Source: a virus. Taken from it: a stretch of 42,164 nucleotides of DNA. The DNA lies in the IMG/VR virus record IMGVR_UViG_3300032893_000122, positions 1 to 42,164 of that record. One strand, written 5' to 3'. Position 1 is the first letter of the stretch. The number at the start of each line of letters is the position of its first letter. Below the pieces are notes generated by a model. It worked only from the letters and a program-made list of their open reading frames with translations, searched no databases and had not been told where the DNA came from. Made by a program: the position numbers and the translations under genes. Positions 32,968 to 38,949 of this stretch are shown in pieces.

Positions 32968-32995
32968 GCCTCCTAATACTAATAAATTAGTTGTC
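32968..32995 (-). promoter_or_regulatory. AT-rich dyad between array and HTH-like gene
   Basis: A short AT-rich spacer separates the pentamer array from the gene at 32967. It contains the dyad ACTAAT-AA-ATTAGT and, on the minus strand, the AGGAGG ribosome site. A promoter or operator is possible, but no clear -35 box is seen. It marks the sharp left edge of the array. Confidence 0.4.
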
Positions 32996-33707
32996 TTGAC
33001 TGACCGTGACGCGACCGCCAGACCAAACCACACCGACCAGAACATAACATGACTCAACTGGACTCGACTCGATTGCCTTGCCATACTGGACGTGACATAC
33101 CGAGACATGGCATAACGGGGCTCGACTGCCATGACCCGACAAGACTGACCGTACCGGGGCACACCGAACCCCGCCAAGACAAACCATGACCTACCGCGAC
33201 TGCCTTGACCTGACTTGACCCACCTGAACCCGACGCAACGCACCGCGACATAACTAGACGCGACAGCCATGACTAGACTCGACATGCCACGCCGTACCTA
33301 GTCTGCCTCGGCTGAACATACCGCGACTAAACGAGCCTTGACTCGACACAACAGGACAAACCCGGACGCGACTCGACTCGACTGCCAAGACTAGACCCAA
33401 CCTGACATACCGTGACCCGACTTGACTCACCGTAACTTACCGGAACATGACTGCCGTGACCCGACATAATATGACTTAACTGAACACACCGCGACTTAAC
33501 ACGACTCGACTGCCAAGCCGTGACTGAACATGGCGCGACGAAACATAACAAGCCTCGACTGCCTCGACTTGACCTGACAAACCTTGACACACCGCGACTC
33601 AACATGACAAGACGAGACACAACATGACGCGACTCGACTCAACGCGACTGCCTTATCGCGACTCAACGGAACAAGACCAGACTCGACCAGACTCACCGTG
33701 ACAAGAC
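32996..33707 (-). repeat. 712-bp pentamer array with TGCC punctuation
   Basis: Hand parsing divides this stretch without remainder into 132 pentamers and 13 tetramers. On the plus strand the units are NNRAC-like; all but two of the 132 end in C, about 95 have A at position 4, and the remainder are mostly NNACC or NNGCC. On the minus strand, along transcription of its neighbours, the unit is G-K-Y-N-N. Nine tetramers are TGCC and one AGCC. Punctuation marks start at 33071, 33124, 33198, 33262, 33301, 33380, 33449, 33508, 33557 and 33646; from 33124 on every interval is 5n+4. A 5-base period rules out coding. The array begins 28 bp from one gene and ends 4 bp from another. Confidence 0.9.
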
Positions 33708-33711
33708 TTTT

Positions 33712-34215
33712 CTATGCCGCTGCCCTTTTCGCCTTCGCTTTCAGTTTGGCTTGAAGCTGAAGCCGGAAATTCTGCGTGGCTGAAAGCAAAGAATTGTAAG
33801 CATCGCCGAGCCCGAGAGCGCAAGCATAACTTTTCGCACGGAGAATTTGATTCTCAATGCGCTTGAATTCCGCCATCAGAAAGTCAGTCTCTTTGCCTTC
33901 TTCCTTTAAGTCTTTCACTTCGACAAAGTGTGGAGCGCGGCGAGGAGCATCCGGGTGAACAACAAAGCGCGGCCTCAGGAACACGGTGTTTTCAACCGTC
34001 ACTGAAATCCGCACCGTTTTAATCAAGTGCTTTGCATGATCCAGCCAATGCCGTTCGGCGGCGGCGGCAAGGTCCCATTCAAATCCGCCCTGAGTGTGAA
34101 GGGCGCTGCGAGGATTCTTGGCTTCATCCACAACGATTTGTGGAGTCAGGAACCCATGCTTTTCTTTGAGTTTCAAGAGCACCTTTTCTACGACTTCGCG
34201 ATTCATCTTCTTCAT
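33712..34215 (-). CDS. Conserved phage protein, LTPQxVVxEA family
   Basis: This 167-aa protein starts MKKMNREVVEKVLLKLKEK with AGGAGA upstream. It has LTPQIVVDEAKNPRSALHTQ and GFEWDLAAAAERHWLDHAKH, the signature (VVeEA-p-SPLH-FeWDd-aA-xxR-xqAR-LI) of a family common in phages and often found beside the gene upstream here. Function is unknown; replication or recombination roles have been considered from neighbourhood only. The C-terminal part is basic (LQLQAKLKAKAKRAAA). The stop abuts the pentamer array. Confidence 0.7.
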   Translation of the reverse strand: MKKMNREVVEKVLLKLKEKHGFLTPQIVVDEAKNPRSALHTQGGFEWDLAAAAERHWLDHAKHLIKTVRISVTVENTVFLRPRFVVHPDAPRRAPHFVEVKDLKEEGKETDFLMAEFKRIENQILRAKSYACALGLGDAYNSLLSATQNFRLQLQAKLKAKAKRAAA

Positions 34216-34264
34216 ATTCTCTCCTGTGTTAGGGGATGGGGCTTTCACCCCACCCGGTTGTTGT

Positions 34265-35062
34265 TTACGCCGTAGCAGCAGATGCTTTCTCTGAACGGAA
34301 GTGGCGGCTACCCAGTTCCTGAGTATACCACGTTAGCATCTCTTCAGACTCTGCATCCCATGGTTGGGCTGCTTCCATAGCTGCGATCTGAGGTTCACGA
34401 CCGCCCTGTGCGGCGATGGTGTCCCACAGCTTTTCATCCTCGTCGCTGGAGAGGAGATGGAACTGACCGAATGTCAGCTTGCCTTTTTCCGGGCGACCAT
34501 CGCCACAGCCGACATAAAGACCAGCGGCCGATAAAAGATTGGCGATAGCCTGTGGGGTCAGAAAGGGACGAATGAAAGTGACATCAAACTCCGCCGCCCA
34601 GTTGGGAATAATGCAGCGAGTGCGAATGTCAGGCGTATGATTCATGTCGCTTGACCGAACCACAGCCATGTAAAGTGCAGGGATGCCAAAAATGCCAACG
34701 TGGCGTCCTTGCACGTAGCATAGCCGTCCGATCTGCGCCTTCTTTGTTCCCGGCAAATCCAAAGCCGCTGTCATCATCGCGCCCTTGAAAGCCGTCGCGT
34801 CGATCCCCAGCAGAGTCGGACCGTCAGGAAGCTGAGTGGCAGATGCACGGAACTCAGCCACCGGATCGTGCTTGAGGCTGGTCTGCTTCTGCGCGGCGTT
34901 CATCCGCCCGGTAGGCATCAGTAATTGATGCTTTGCTTTTTCGGACATCTTGTTCAGAATGATCGGCGAATCACCGAGCACCTTAATGTGGATACTTCCA
35001 GTTTGCACCGTTGCCACCTGAATTTCCGGTGACTCCACGGTCTTGCTCTTTTGTCCTGCCAT
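34265..35062 (-). CDS. Conserved phage protein, SPIILNKMSEKAK family
   Basis: This 265-aa protein starts at 35062 with AGGAGA upstream. Motifs include IKVLGDSPIILNKMSEKAKH (residues about 27-46), LLGIDATAFKGAMMTAALDL (about 85), EFDVTFIRPFLTPQAIANLL and the Gly-rich GLYVGCGDGRPEKGKLTFGQF (about 185-205). This pattern defines a family frequent in phages of Proteobacteria, Actinobacteria and others, lacking a proven role; the Gly-rich loop and pairing with the downstream gene suggest a nucleic-acid function. It is the second gene of the minus block. Confidence 0.75.
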   Translation of the reverse strand: MAGQKSKTVESPEIQVATVQTGSIHIKVLGDSPIILNKMSEKAKHQLLMPTGRMNAAQKQTSLKHDPVAEFRASATQLPDGPTLLGIDATAFKGAMMTAALDLPGTKKAQIGRLCYVQGRHVGIFGIPALYMAVVRSSDMNHTPDIRTRCIIPNWAAEFDVTFIRPFLTPQAIANLLSAAGLYVGCGDGRPEKGKLTFGQFHLLSSDEDEKLWDTIAAQGGREPQIAAMEAAQPWDAESEEMLTWYTQELGSRHFRSEKASAATA

Positions 35063-35112
35063 GACGTTTCTCCTTTTCTGGTTAAGGGGACGGTGACCGC
35101 CGTCCTGCGGTG

Positions 35113-35346
35113 TTACCACGTTGGGCGGCGATGTTTGTAAGCCGCTACGGTCATACCCGCTGCTGCTGCTTGTGCGATACGGGCATCATCGGCGAGATTA
35201 AAACGTGCAGTGTTAAGGACCATACCGTTGGCCTCATCACCCACATATTCACAAGCGATGGGCTCTTCCCAATTGATAACCGATGATCCTTTTGGCAACG
35301 ACCGGGATGCGACATGTACCTGCAATCCAGAACGTGAGTAAATCAT
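35113..35346 (-). CDS. Small hypothetical protein, first in minus block
   Basis: This 77-aa protein begins MIYSRSGLQVHVASRSLPKG with a GGAAAGGAAAGGAAG ribosome site. It has mixed beta/alpha character and ends AAYKHRRPTW. The start at 35391 would cross the candidate promoter box at 35368-35378 and is rejected. As the first gene of the divergent minus-strand block it may be early-expressed. No family is recognised. Confidence 0.6.
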   Translation of the reverse strand: MIYSRSGLQVHVASRSLPKGSSVINWEEPIACEYVGDEANGMVLNTARFNLADDARIAQAAAAGMTVAAYKHRRPTW

Positions 35347-35367
35347 ATACTTCCTTTCCTTTCCATC

Positions 35368-35505
35368 ACAGTATACACCCTCTCGTCTCAATTGTGACAG
35401 TATTATTTCGTAACTAAAGTAACCTCCTCAGGTAACCATCTCAGATTACCCATGTTTAATTTTAGAATACTAAATTTTGTAGTATTATAAATGAGGAGGA
35501 AAATT
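35368..35505. promoter_or_regulatory. Divergent control region with operator-like repeats
   Basis: This AT-rich gap separates divergent genes. It holds the minus-strand box GTGTATACTGT (35368-35378), three GTAAC direct repeats (35410, 35419, 35432), a GGTAA/TTACC dyad (35431-35450), two AGTATTAT copies (35398 and 35481), and the dyad AATACTA-n7-TAGTATT (35466-35486), which overlaps a -10-like TATTAT for the plus strand. A GAGGAGG ribosome site follows. It looks like a lysis/early control switch region bound by the adjacent HTH protein. Confidence 0.55.
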
Positions 35506-35700
35506 ATGCAAAGACCTGAGACCATCGCGGCACACAGGATCATCGCCGCGCACATCAAATCCCACCCCACTAAACCCTACGGCGAGGTCGCCGCCTTTTT
35601 CGGCGTCAGTCGCGCCACAGTCTCACTTGCCGCCAAGGAAGCCGGGATTCCCGACCATCGCCGTGTGTATGAACGAGTGATGGAGGCGGCTAGTGAGTGA
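35506..35700 (+). CDS. Small HTH DNA-binding protein
   Basis: This 64-aa protein has a helix-turn-helix: KPYGEVAAFFGVSRATVSLA (residues about 26-45), with AAKEAGIPDHRR after it. It begins at ATG 35506 with GAGGAGG upstream. It is the first gene of the rightward control block, next to an operator-like dyad, so it may autoregulate. Its stop overlaps the GTG of the next gene. Confidence 0.75.
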   Translation: MQRPETIAAHRIIAAHIKSHPTKPYGEVAAFFGVSRATVSLAAKEAGIPDHRRVYERVMEAASE

Positions 35701-36112
35701 GGTCGATATTCAAACGCCGGGACTCGCCAAGCTCTCCCTGCCTAAAGGCGGCGTGTTGATTTTTGACAAGAGCGACGTGCGCCTCATCCGTTCCATCCTT
35801 GAACATATCAGACCGAAGAGACGGCGCAAGATAGCCGATGGGGCTCTGGCTCGTAGCAGTGATCCCGACACCAGTTTTGCTGCTGCCAGTTCGGTCGATG
35901 CCGCCCGGTGGGAAAAGATCGTCAGGGACGCCATTGCAGCCTTGGGAACGGCCACGTCATGGGAAGTAGCCCAGCATCTCAGTGTTGACCAGTATGGCTC
36001 CATCAGTCCACGGTTCCAACCCCTGTACCAAAAAGGTCTCATCGAGCTTACCGGGGAGAAACGCCCCGGTCCGAACGGAAAAGCGATGCAGGTATGGCGT
36101 TGTGTTGTATAA
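35693..36112 (+). CDS. Winged-helix-like regulatory protein
   Basis: This 139-aa protein starts at a GTG in overlap with the upstream stop. The C-terminal half, KIVRDAIAALGTATSWEVAQ to YGSISPRFQPLYQKGLIELT, is a winged-helix pattern (recognition helix with SISPRFQPL, then wing GEKRPGPNGKAMQVWR). The SDPDTSFAAASSVDAARWEK linker is frequent in phage proteins of this type. A near-consensus -10 box (TATAAT, 36108-36113) overlaps its stop. A fragment of a paralogue occurs at 36748. Confidence 0.7.
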   Translation: MSEVDIQTPGLAKLSLPKGGVLIFDKSDVRLIRSILEHIRPKRRRKIADGALARSSDPDTSFAAASSVDAARWEKIVRDAIAALGTATSWEVAQHLSVDQYGSISPRFQPLYQKGLIELTGEKRPGPNGKAMQVWRCVV

Positions 36113-36113
36113 T
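36108..36113 (+). promoter_or_regulatory. Candidate -10 box before DUF1376-like gene
   Basis: TATAAT, a perfect sigma-70 -10 hexamer, overlaps the stop of the winged-helix gene, about 20 bp before the next ATG. The hexamer 17 bp upstream (GATGCA) is a poor -35. It could drive the repeat-bearing gene at 36134. Confidence 0.4.
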
Positions 36114-36133
36114 GACACTGAGGACGAAGAGTA

Positions 36134-36838
36134 ATGTCCCGTAAAATCAACCCCGATTCTTTACCATGGTTTCCATTCTATGCGGCGGAGTGGAAATACT
36201 CCGCAACTGTCATGAAGATGACCCGTGCTGTATGCCTTCAGCACGAGTGCTGTACATGTTCTGTATGCCTTCAGCACGAGTGCTGTACATGTTCTGTATG
36301 CCTTCAGTACGAGTACAGCACATATTACTTTCCCGAGCTATTGAAATTCTCATTAACATTGGGAAAAAATGGGTCTCCCGCGCCTATAGATAAGATAAGA
36401 AGAAAAGAGATAAAAAGAGAAAATAACTACGTAGTAGCTAATTCTAACTCAACGGGAGAAAATGATCCTGAAAAAGCAGAGGAAAAGGACGAATCCCAAC
36501 CGGAGAGTGCTTGGGTTAAACTCCCCGCCCCGGCGTCTGATGAGATGGAATTTCTCGACGTACCCGACAGTCATCCGTTCAGCTTGGCTCGGTCTAAACA
36601 AGAGCCTGTTGAGGAGCCCGATCCTCTGGATGATCCCTCGCCCATCAAGCCTAAGATGGTTTATAAAGCCGGAGTCGGCATGGTTCCCGCCACCACTAAG
36701 TCCCAGTCTCCCCCCGGTAGAAAGCAAACCCGCCCCTGTTCTCACCGATGTCCATCAGCCCACGAATCAAACCTCTGCGCCAGAAGGGCCTATTGCAATG
36801 GAACGGGCAGAGACGCAAAGGGCAGAGCAACCGCCTGA
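36134..36838 (+). CDS. DUF1376-like protein disrupted by tandem repeats
   Basis: This 234-aa ORF starts MSRKINPDSLPWFPFYAAEW, which matches the N-terminus of the DUF1376-like protein at 37002 (INPQQLPWFAFNVQRW). After YSATVMKMT the family core is missing; instead come copies of an 11-residue Cys-rich repeat, VCLQHECCTCS, encoded by the 33-bp repeat. An acidic, Pro-rich tail follows. From about 36750 the frame overlaps a winged-helix fragment in another frame. It is probably a degraded gene, although the frame stays open. Confidence 0.55.
   Translation: MSRKINPDSLPWFPFYAAEWKYSATVMKMTRAVCLQHECCTCSVCLQHECCTCSVCLQYEYSTYYFPELLKFSLTLGKNGSPAPIDKIRRKEIKRENNYVVANSNSTGENDPEKAEEKDESQPESAWVKLPAPASDEMEFLDVPDSHPFSLARSKQEPVEEPDPLDDPSPIKPKMVYKAGVGMVPATTKSQSPPGRKQTRPCSHRCPSAHESNLCARRAYCNGTGRDAKGRATA
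36228..36316 (+). repeat. 33-bp tandem repeat, 2.7 copies
   Basis: Two identical 33-bp units (36228-36260, 36261-36293) and a diverged partial third (36294-36316) lie in tandem. Each unit contains the hairpin CAGCAC-GA-GTGCTG; in the third copy this dyad is altered. The length is a multiple of both 3 and 11, so it keeps frame and helical phase. It may be a protein-binding array or simple expansion. Confidence 0.85.
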
Positions 36839-36936
36839 TGCGTGTATGGGAGTGTGTTCCCGGTACAGAGCATCTTGACCCAGCCGAAGTGACGGCGTAT
36901 ATTGAGGTTGAGGACGTCAAGTTGAGGCTGGTTTAG
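36748..36936 (+). pseudogene. Winged-helix fragment (paralogue of 35693 gene)
   Basis: The 62-aa frame reads SISPRIKPLRQKGLLQWNGQ and then RLMRVWECV, closely matching the C-terminal winged helix of the 35693 protein (SISPRFQPLYQKGLIELTGE; AMQVWRCVV). The N-terminal two thirds are missing. An extra tail, EVEDVKLRLV, is encoded by the start of a pentamer array. It is followed by a second DUF1376-like gene, so the two-gene cassette seems duplicated and eroded. Confidence 0.65.
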
Positions 36937-36981
36937 TCTCGTTAGGTCAAGTTATGTCACGGTGTGGTTCAGTTCGGTCAA
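36916..36981 (+). repeat. Small pentamer array (GTYNN grammar)
   Basis: Thirteen successive pentamers, interrupted by one extra base at 36966, begin with G and mostly follow G-T-C/T-N-N (such as GTCTC, GTTAG, GTCAA, GTTAT, GTCAC) or G-G-C/T (GGCTG, GGTGT). This is the grammar of the large array read on its minus strand, here on the plus strand. It runs from the 3' end of a coding frame to 20 bp before the next gene. Confidence 0.65.
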
Positions 36982-37001
36982 TATGATAAAGTGGAGGAGT
37001 A

Positions 37002-37397
37002 ATGGACAAACCAGCAAAGATTAACCCGCAACAGCTACCGTGGTTTGCGTTTAATGTACAGCGGTGGCTTTATTCTGGTGACCGGCTCTCAATGACTGCA
37101 ACTCAGCAGGGGGTTTACATTGAGATTATGGTTGCTATGTGGTTGGCAGGTTCATTGCCGACCGATCATATTAAACTGGCGAAAGTGCTCCATGGCTGTG
37201 ACCCAAGGATAGTAAAAAAGTGGTTGGATCAGTACGCCCATCTTATCGCCATCCTTGACACGCCCTGCACCAAGCATGTGTTCACCACCGATCTCAATTG
37301 CCCAAAATGCAAGGAAGCATTCGAGACTCCACGGGCACAGTTTGTGATCCCGAAGATGGCGGAAATCACCGAGTACACGCCGGAGGAGGGGGCATAA
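37002..37397 (+). CDS. DUF1376-like protein
   Basis: This 131-aa protein has a GGAGGAG ribosome site and the start INPQQLPWFAFNVQRWLYSG followed by SMTATQQGVYIEIMVAMWLAG and SLPTDHIKLAKVLHGCDPRIVKKWL. That is the DUF1376 N-terminal pattern (PWFpfy..dWl.dp.v..lt.ee.GaYi.LL...W..gslP.d...la.il), a winged-helix-like domain of phage replication/regulation proteins. It includes a possible zinc knuckle CPKC. It is shorter than the family's usual length. Confidence 0.75.
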   Translation: MDKPAKINPQQLPWFAFNVQRWLYSGDRLSMTATQQGVYIEIMVAMWLAGSLPTDHIKLAKVLHGCDPRIVKKWLDQYAHLIAILDTPCTKHVFTTDLNCPKCKEAFETPRAQFVIPKMAEITEYTPEEGA

Positions 37398-37412
37398 ATT
37401 CTCTGGAGTTTT

Positions 37413-37513
37413 CGCATCCAAATCGCATCCAAATCTCTCTGACCATGCTCTGACCATGCTCTGACCATGCTCTGACCATGCTCTGACCATGCTCTGACCA
37501 TGCTCTGACCATG
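37413..37513 (+). repeat. Nine 11-bp iterons
   Basis: Two copies of CGCATCCAAAT (37413-37434) are followed, after 2 bp, by seven perfect copies of CTCTGACCATG (37437-37513). An 11-bp period places every copy on nearly the same face of DNA. Next comes an A-rich run. Such iterons are typical of replication origins, partition sites or multi-operator arrays. Minus-strand frames through them are by-products of the repeat. Confidence 0.9.
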
Positions 37514-37561
37514 CAAAAAAATGCCCCTTAAGTCGTTTAGAATCAACACGGAATTTTACAC

Positions 37562-37601
37562 ATGACATGACATGATATGATATAACAGTACATGACATGT
37601 T
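37562..37601. repeat. Short ATGAC-type pentamer array
   Basis: Eight pentamers in strict phase (ATGAC, ATGAC, ATGAT, ATGAT, ATAAC, AGTAC, ATGAC, ATGTT) follow the same NNRAY layout as the large array's plus strand. It lies between the iterons and the bidirectional terminator. The rest of the 37398-37770 gap shows no gene; a weak TTGTAG-n17-TTTTAA promoter-like pair occurs after the array. Confidence 0.65.
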
Positions 37602-37690
37602 GTAGCGGCAGCTTCAATCAAGTTTTAAACGGGAGAGATTTTCAACTACCGAGTTCATTAGTATTGGGGACTCATCCTCGGCTTCACCAT

Positions 37691-37736
37691 AAAAAGAACC
37701 CACGATCCTGAATCTCAGGGCCGTGGGTTCTTTTTT
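37691..37736 (+). terminator. Strong bidirectional intrinsic terminator
   Basis: A perfect 14-bp stem, AAAAAGAACCCACG (37691-37704) with CGTGGGTTCTTTTT, encloses a smaller stem CCTG-AATCT-CAGG. T6 follows on the right and A5 stands on the left, so termination can occur in both directions. It isolates the control block from the late block that starts at 37771. Confidence 0.9.
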
Positions 37737-37770
37737 GCTATGCAGCGTATTAGTAGGGGGAGAGACCTCA

Positions 37771-38010
37771 ATGCTGCTGAAGTTGAAAAATGCAATCGAA
37801 GGCACATATCTGCCGCCCGGTGTGCAGATTATATACATGCTTGGACGACCGATGGTGACGGAAAAGATCGGAGCCACCGAGTCTTATGTGATGCTTGAGC
37901 TTCATATCTTCCCGCCTGAGCTTGTAGACCCGCTGGAGTATGCCTTCGAGATGGACAAAGCTCTGGCGGAGTTAGCTAAAGTAAGGGCGGCTTTGAATAC
38001 ACAGATATGA
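37771..38010 (+). CDS. Hypothetical protein before small terminase
   Basis: This 79-aa protein begins MLLKLKNAIEGTYLPPGVQI, with a GGGGGAGAGA ribosome site right behind the terminator; the longer frame from 37723 would start inside the terminator hairpin. It is a small alpha/beta protein with acidic C-terminal helix (YAFEMDKALAELAKVRAAL). It overlaps the terminase start by 4 bp. No family is recognised. Confidence 0.65.
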   Translation: MLLKLKNAIEGTYLPPGVQIIYMLGRPMVTEKIGATESYVMLELHIFPPELVDPLEYAFEMDKALAELAKVRAALNTQI

Positions 38011-38504
38011 GAGCGAAACAAAAACTATTTCTGGCTGAATACCTTAAAGACTTGGACGGACCCCGAGCGGCGATTGCTGCCGGTTACTCGGCTAAGTCCG
38101 CCGAGTCCTATGCTTGTCAGCTTTTAGCCAAACCCGAAATCGCTAAGATACTCGCCGATAAAGCTAAAAAGAAACTCGAAAAGGCTGAAATAAGTTCCGA
38201 TTGGGTGCTAAGCAAACTAAAGTTACTAGCCGAATACGATCCACGCCGTTTGTTCGATGCCAACGGGAATCCCATTCCCGTTCAACAACTCGATGAATCT
38301 ACCGCTCAAGCTATAACCGGGATTGAAACCACAGCTAAGGGTGGGCTCAAATATAGGACGAGCGACCGCATCAAGGCGCTTGAACTTCTTGGTAAATACT
38401 TCAAATTGTTTACCGACCAAGTGGAGCTAAGCCAAAAGGAACCGCTTAAGGTTGTTGTACGCCATATCGCATGGAAGAAGGATAAGGATGCCGCAAGCGA
38501 GTAA
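38007..38504 (+). CDS. terS: Terminase small subunit
   Basis: This 165-aa protein has the Terminase_2 pattern: KQKLFLAEYLKDLDGPRAAI (helix), AAGYSAKSAESYACQLLAKP (DNA-binding HTH region) and EIAKILADKAKKKLEKAEIS. The C-terminal half, WVLSKLKLLAEYDPRRLFDA and later IKALELLGKYFKLF, is standard for this family. It binds phage DNA at packaging initiation with the large subunit gene about 1.3 kb on. Length is normal. Confidence 0.88.
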   Translation: MRAKQKLFLAEYLKDLDGPRAAIAAGYSAKSAESYACQLLAKPEIAKILADKAKKKLEKAEISSDWVLSKLKLLAEYDPRRLFDANGNPIPVQQLDESTAQAITGIETTAKGGLKYRTSDRIKALELLGKYFKLFTDQVELSQKEPLKVVVRHIAWKKDKDAASE

Positions 38505-38946
38505 ACAGCTTCCCGACGCTCCTGAGCCCCAGCAACCACCCTTGTACGGGACGATCCCGTCCGAGCCCGAACAGAAGTTCATACCTCCTCAGTTTCCAGT
38601 GAATCGCCCGGACAGATTTGGTCAGGCTCTTACTTTGGGAGATATGCTAACTCGCGGCCTTGATGCTTACTCCACACGGCGTATGTTGGACAGAGGCAAC
38701 AAAGAACTGGTCTTGCCTCATGCTTTGGCTGATAGTAAGTGGGGTATGCCGCTTTACTCTGAAGGTATCGCCGGACTTACAGCATTGGGACAACATGAGT
38801 TAGTGCGGCATGGTCATCCTAAGTTGGGACATCTTTTGACTATGGGCAATATCGGATATGACTTACCGTTGGGTATTAACAACATGATGCTTCCTAATCG
38901 CAACAAGCCGGTGACTAGAATACCTAAACCACCAGTGGGGAGATAA
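38488..38946 (+). CDS. Hypothetical protein, Pro-rich N-terminus
   Basis: This 152-aa protein overlaps the terminase end and begins MPQASKQLPDAPEPQQPP. After a Pro/Gln-rich 45-residue lead it has a helical part with TLGDMLTRGLDAYSTRRMLD and GIAGLTALGQHELVRHGHPK, then LGHLLTMGNIGYDLPLGINN. I do not recognise a domain. It may be a virion component, similar in style to the ejection proteins. The ATG at 38488 follows AAGGA; a TTG at 38452 is less likely. Confidence 0.6.
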   Translation: MPQASKQLPDAPEPQQPPLYGTIPSEPEQKFIPPQFPVNRPDRFGQALTLGDMLTRGLDAYSTRRMLDRGNKELVLPHALADSKWGMPLYSEGIAGLTALGQHELVRHGHPKLGHLLTMGNIGYDLPLGINNMMLPNRNKPVTRIPKPPVGR

Positions 38947-38949
38947 GAC

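Noticed and set aside
32968-33696. Several minus-strand ORFs of 60-110 codons, rich in Ser, Arg and Val
   Set aside because: They arise because G-K-Y-N-N units rarely form stop codons. Three frames are open in turn and none has a consistent start or ribosome site, so they are by-products of the array.
37413-37513. CRISPR array
   Set aside because: The 11-bp units are directly adjacent with no spacers, and no cas genes are present. The pentamer array likewise has no spacers.
37152-37598. Minus-strand ORFs with repeated MVRAWSEHGQS
   Set aside because: The repeats come from the 11-bp iterons read in frame; they lack ribosome sites and overlap a better plus-strand gene.
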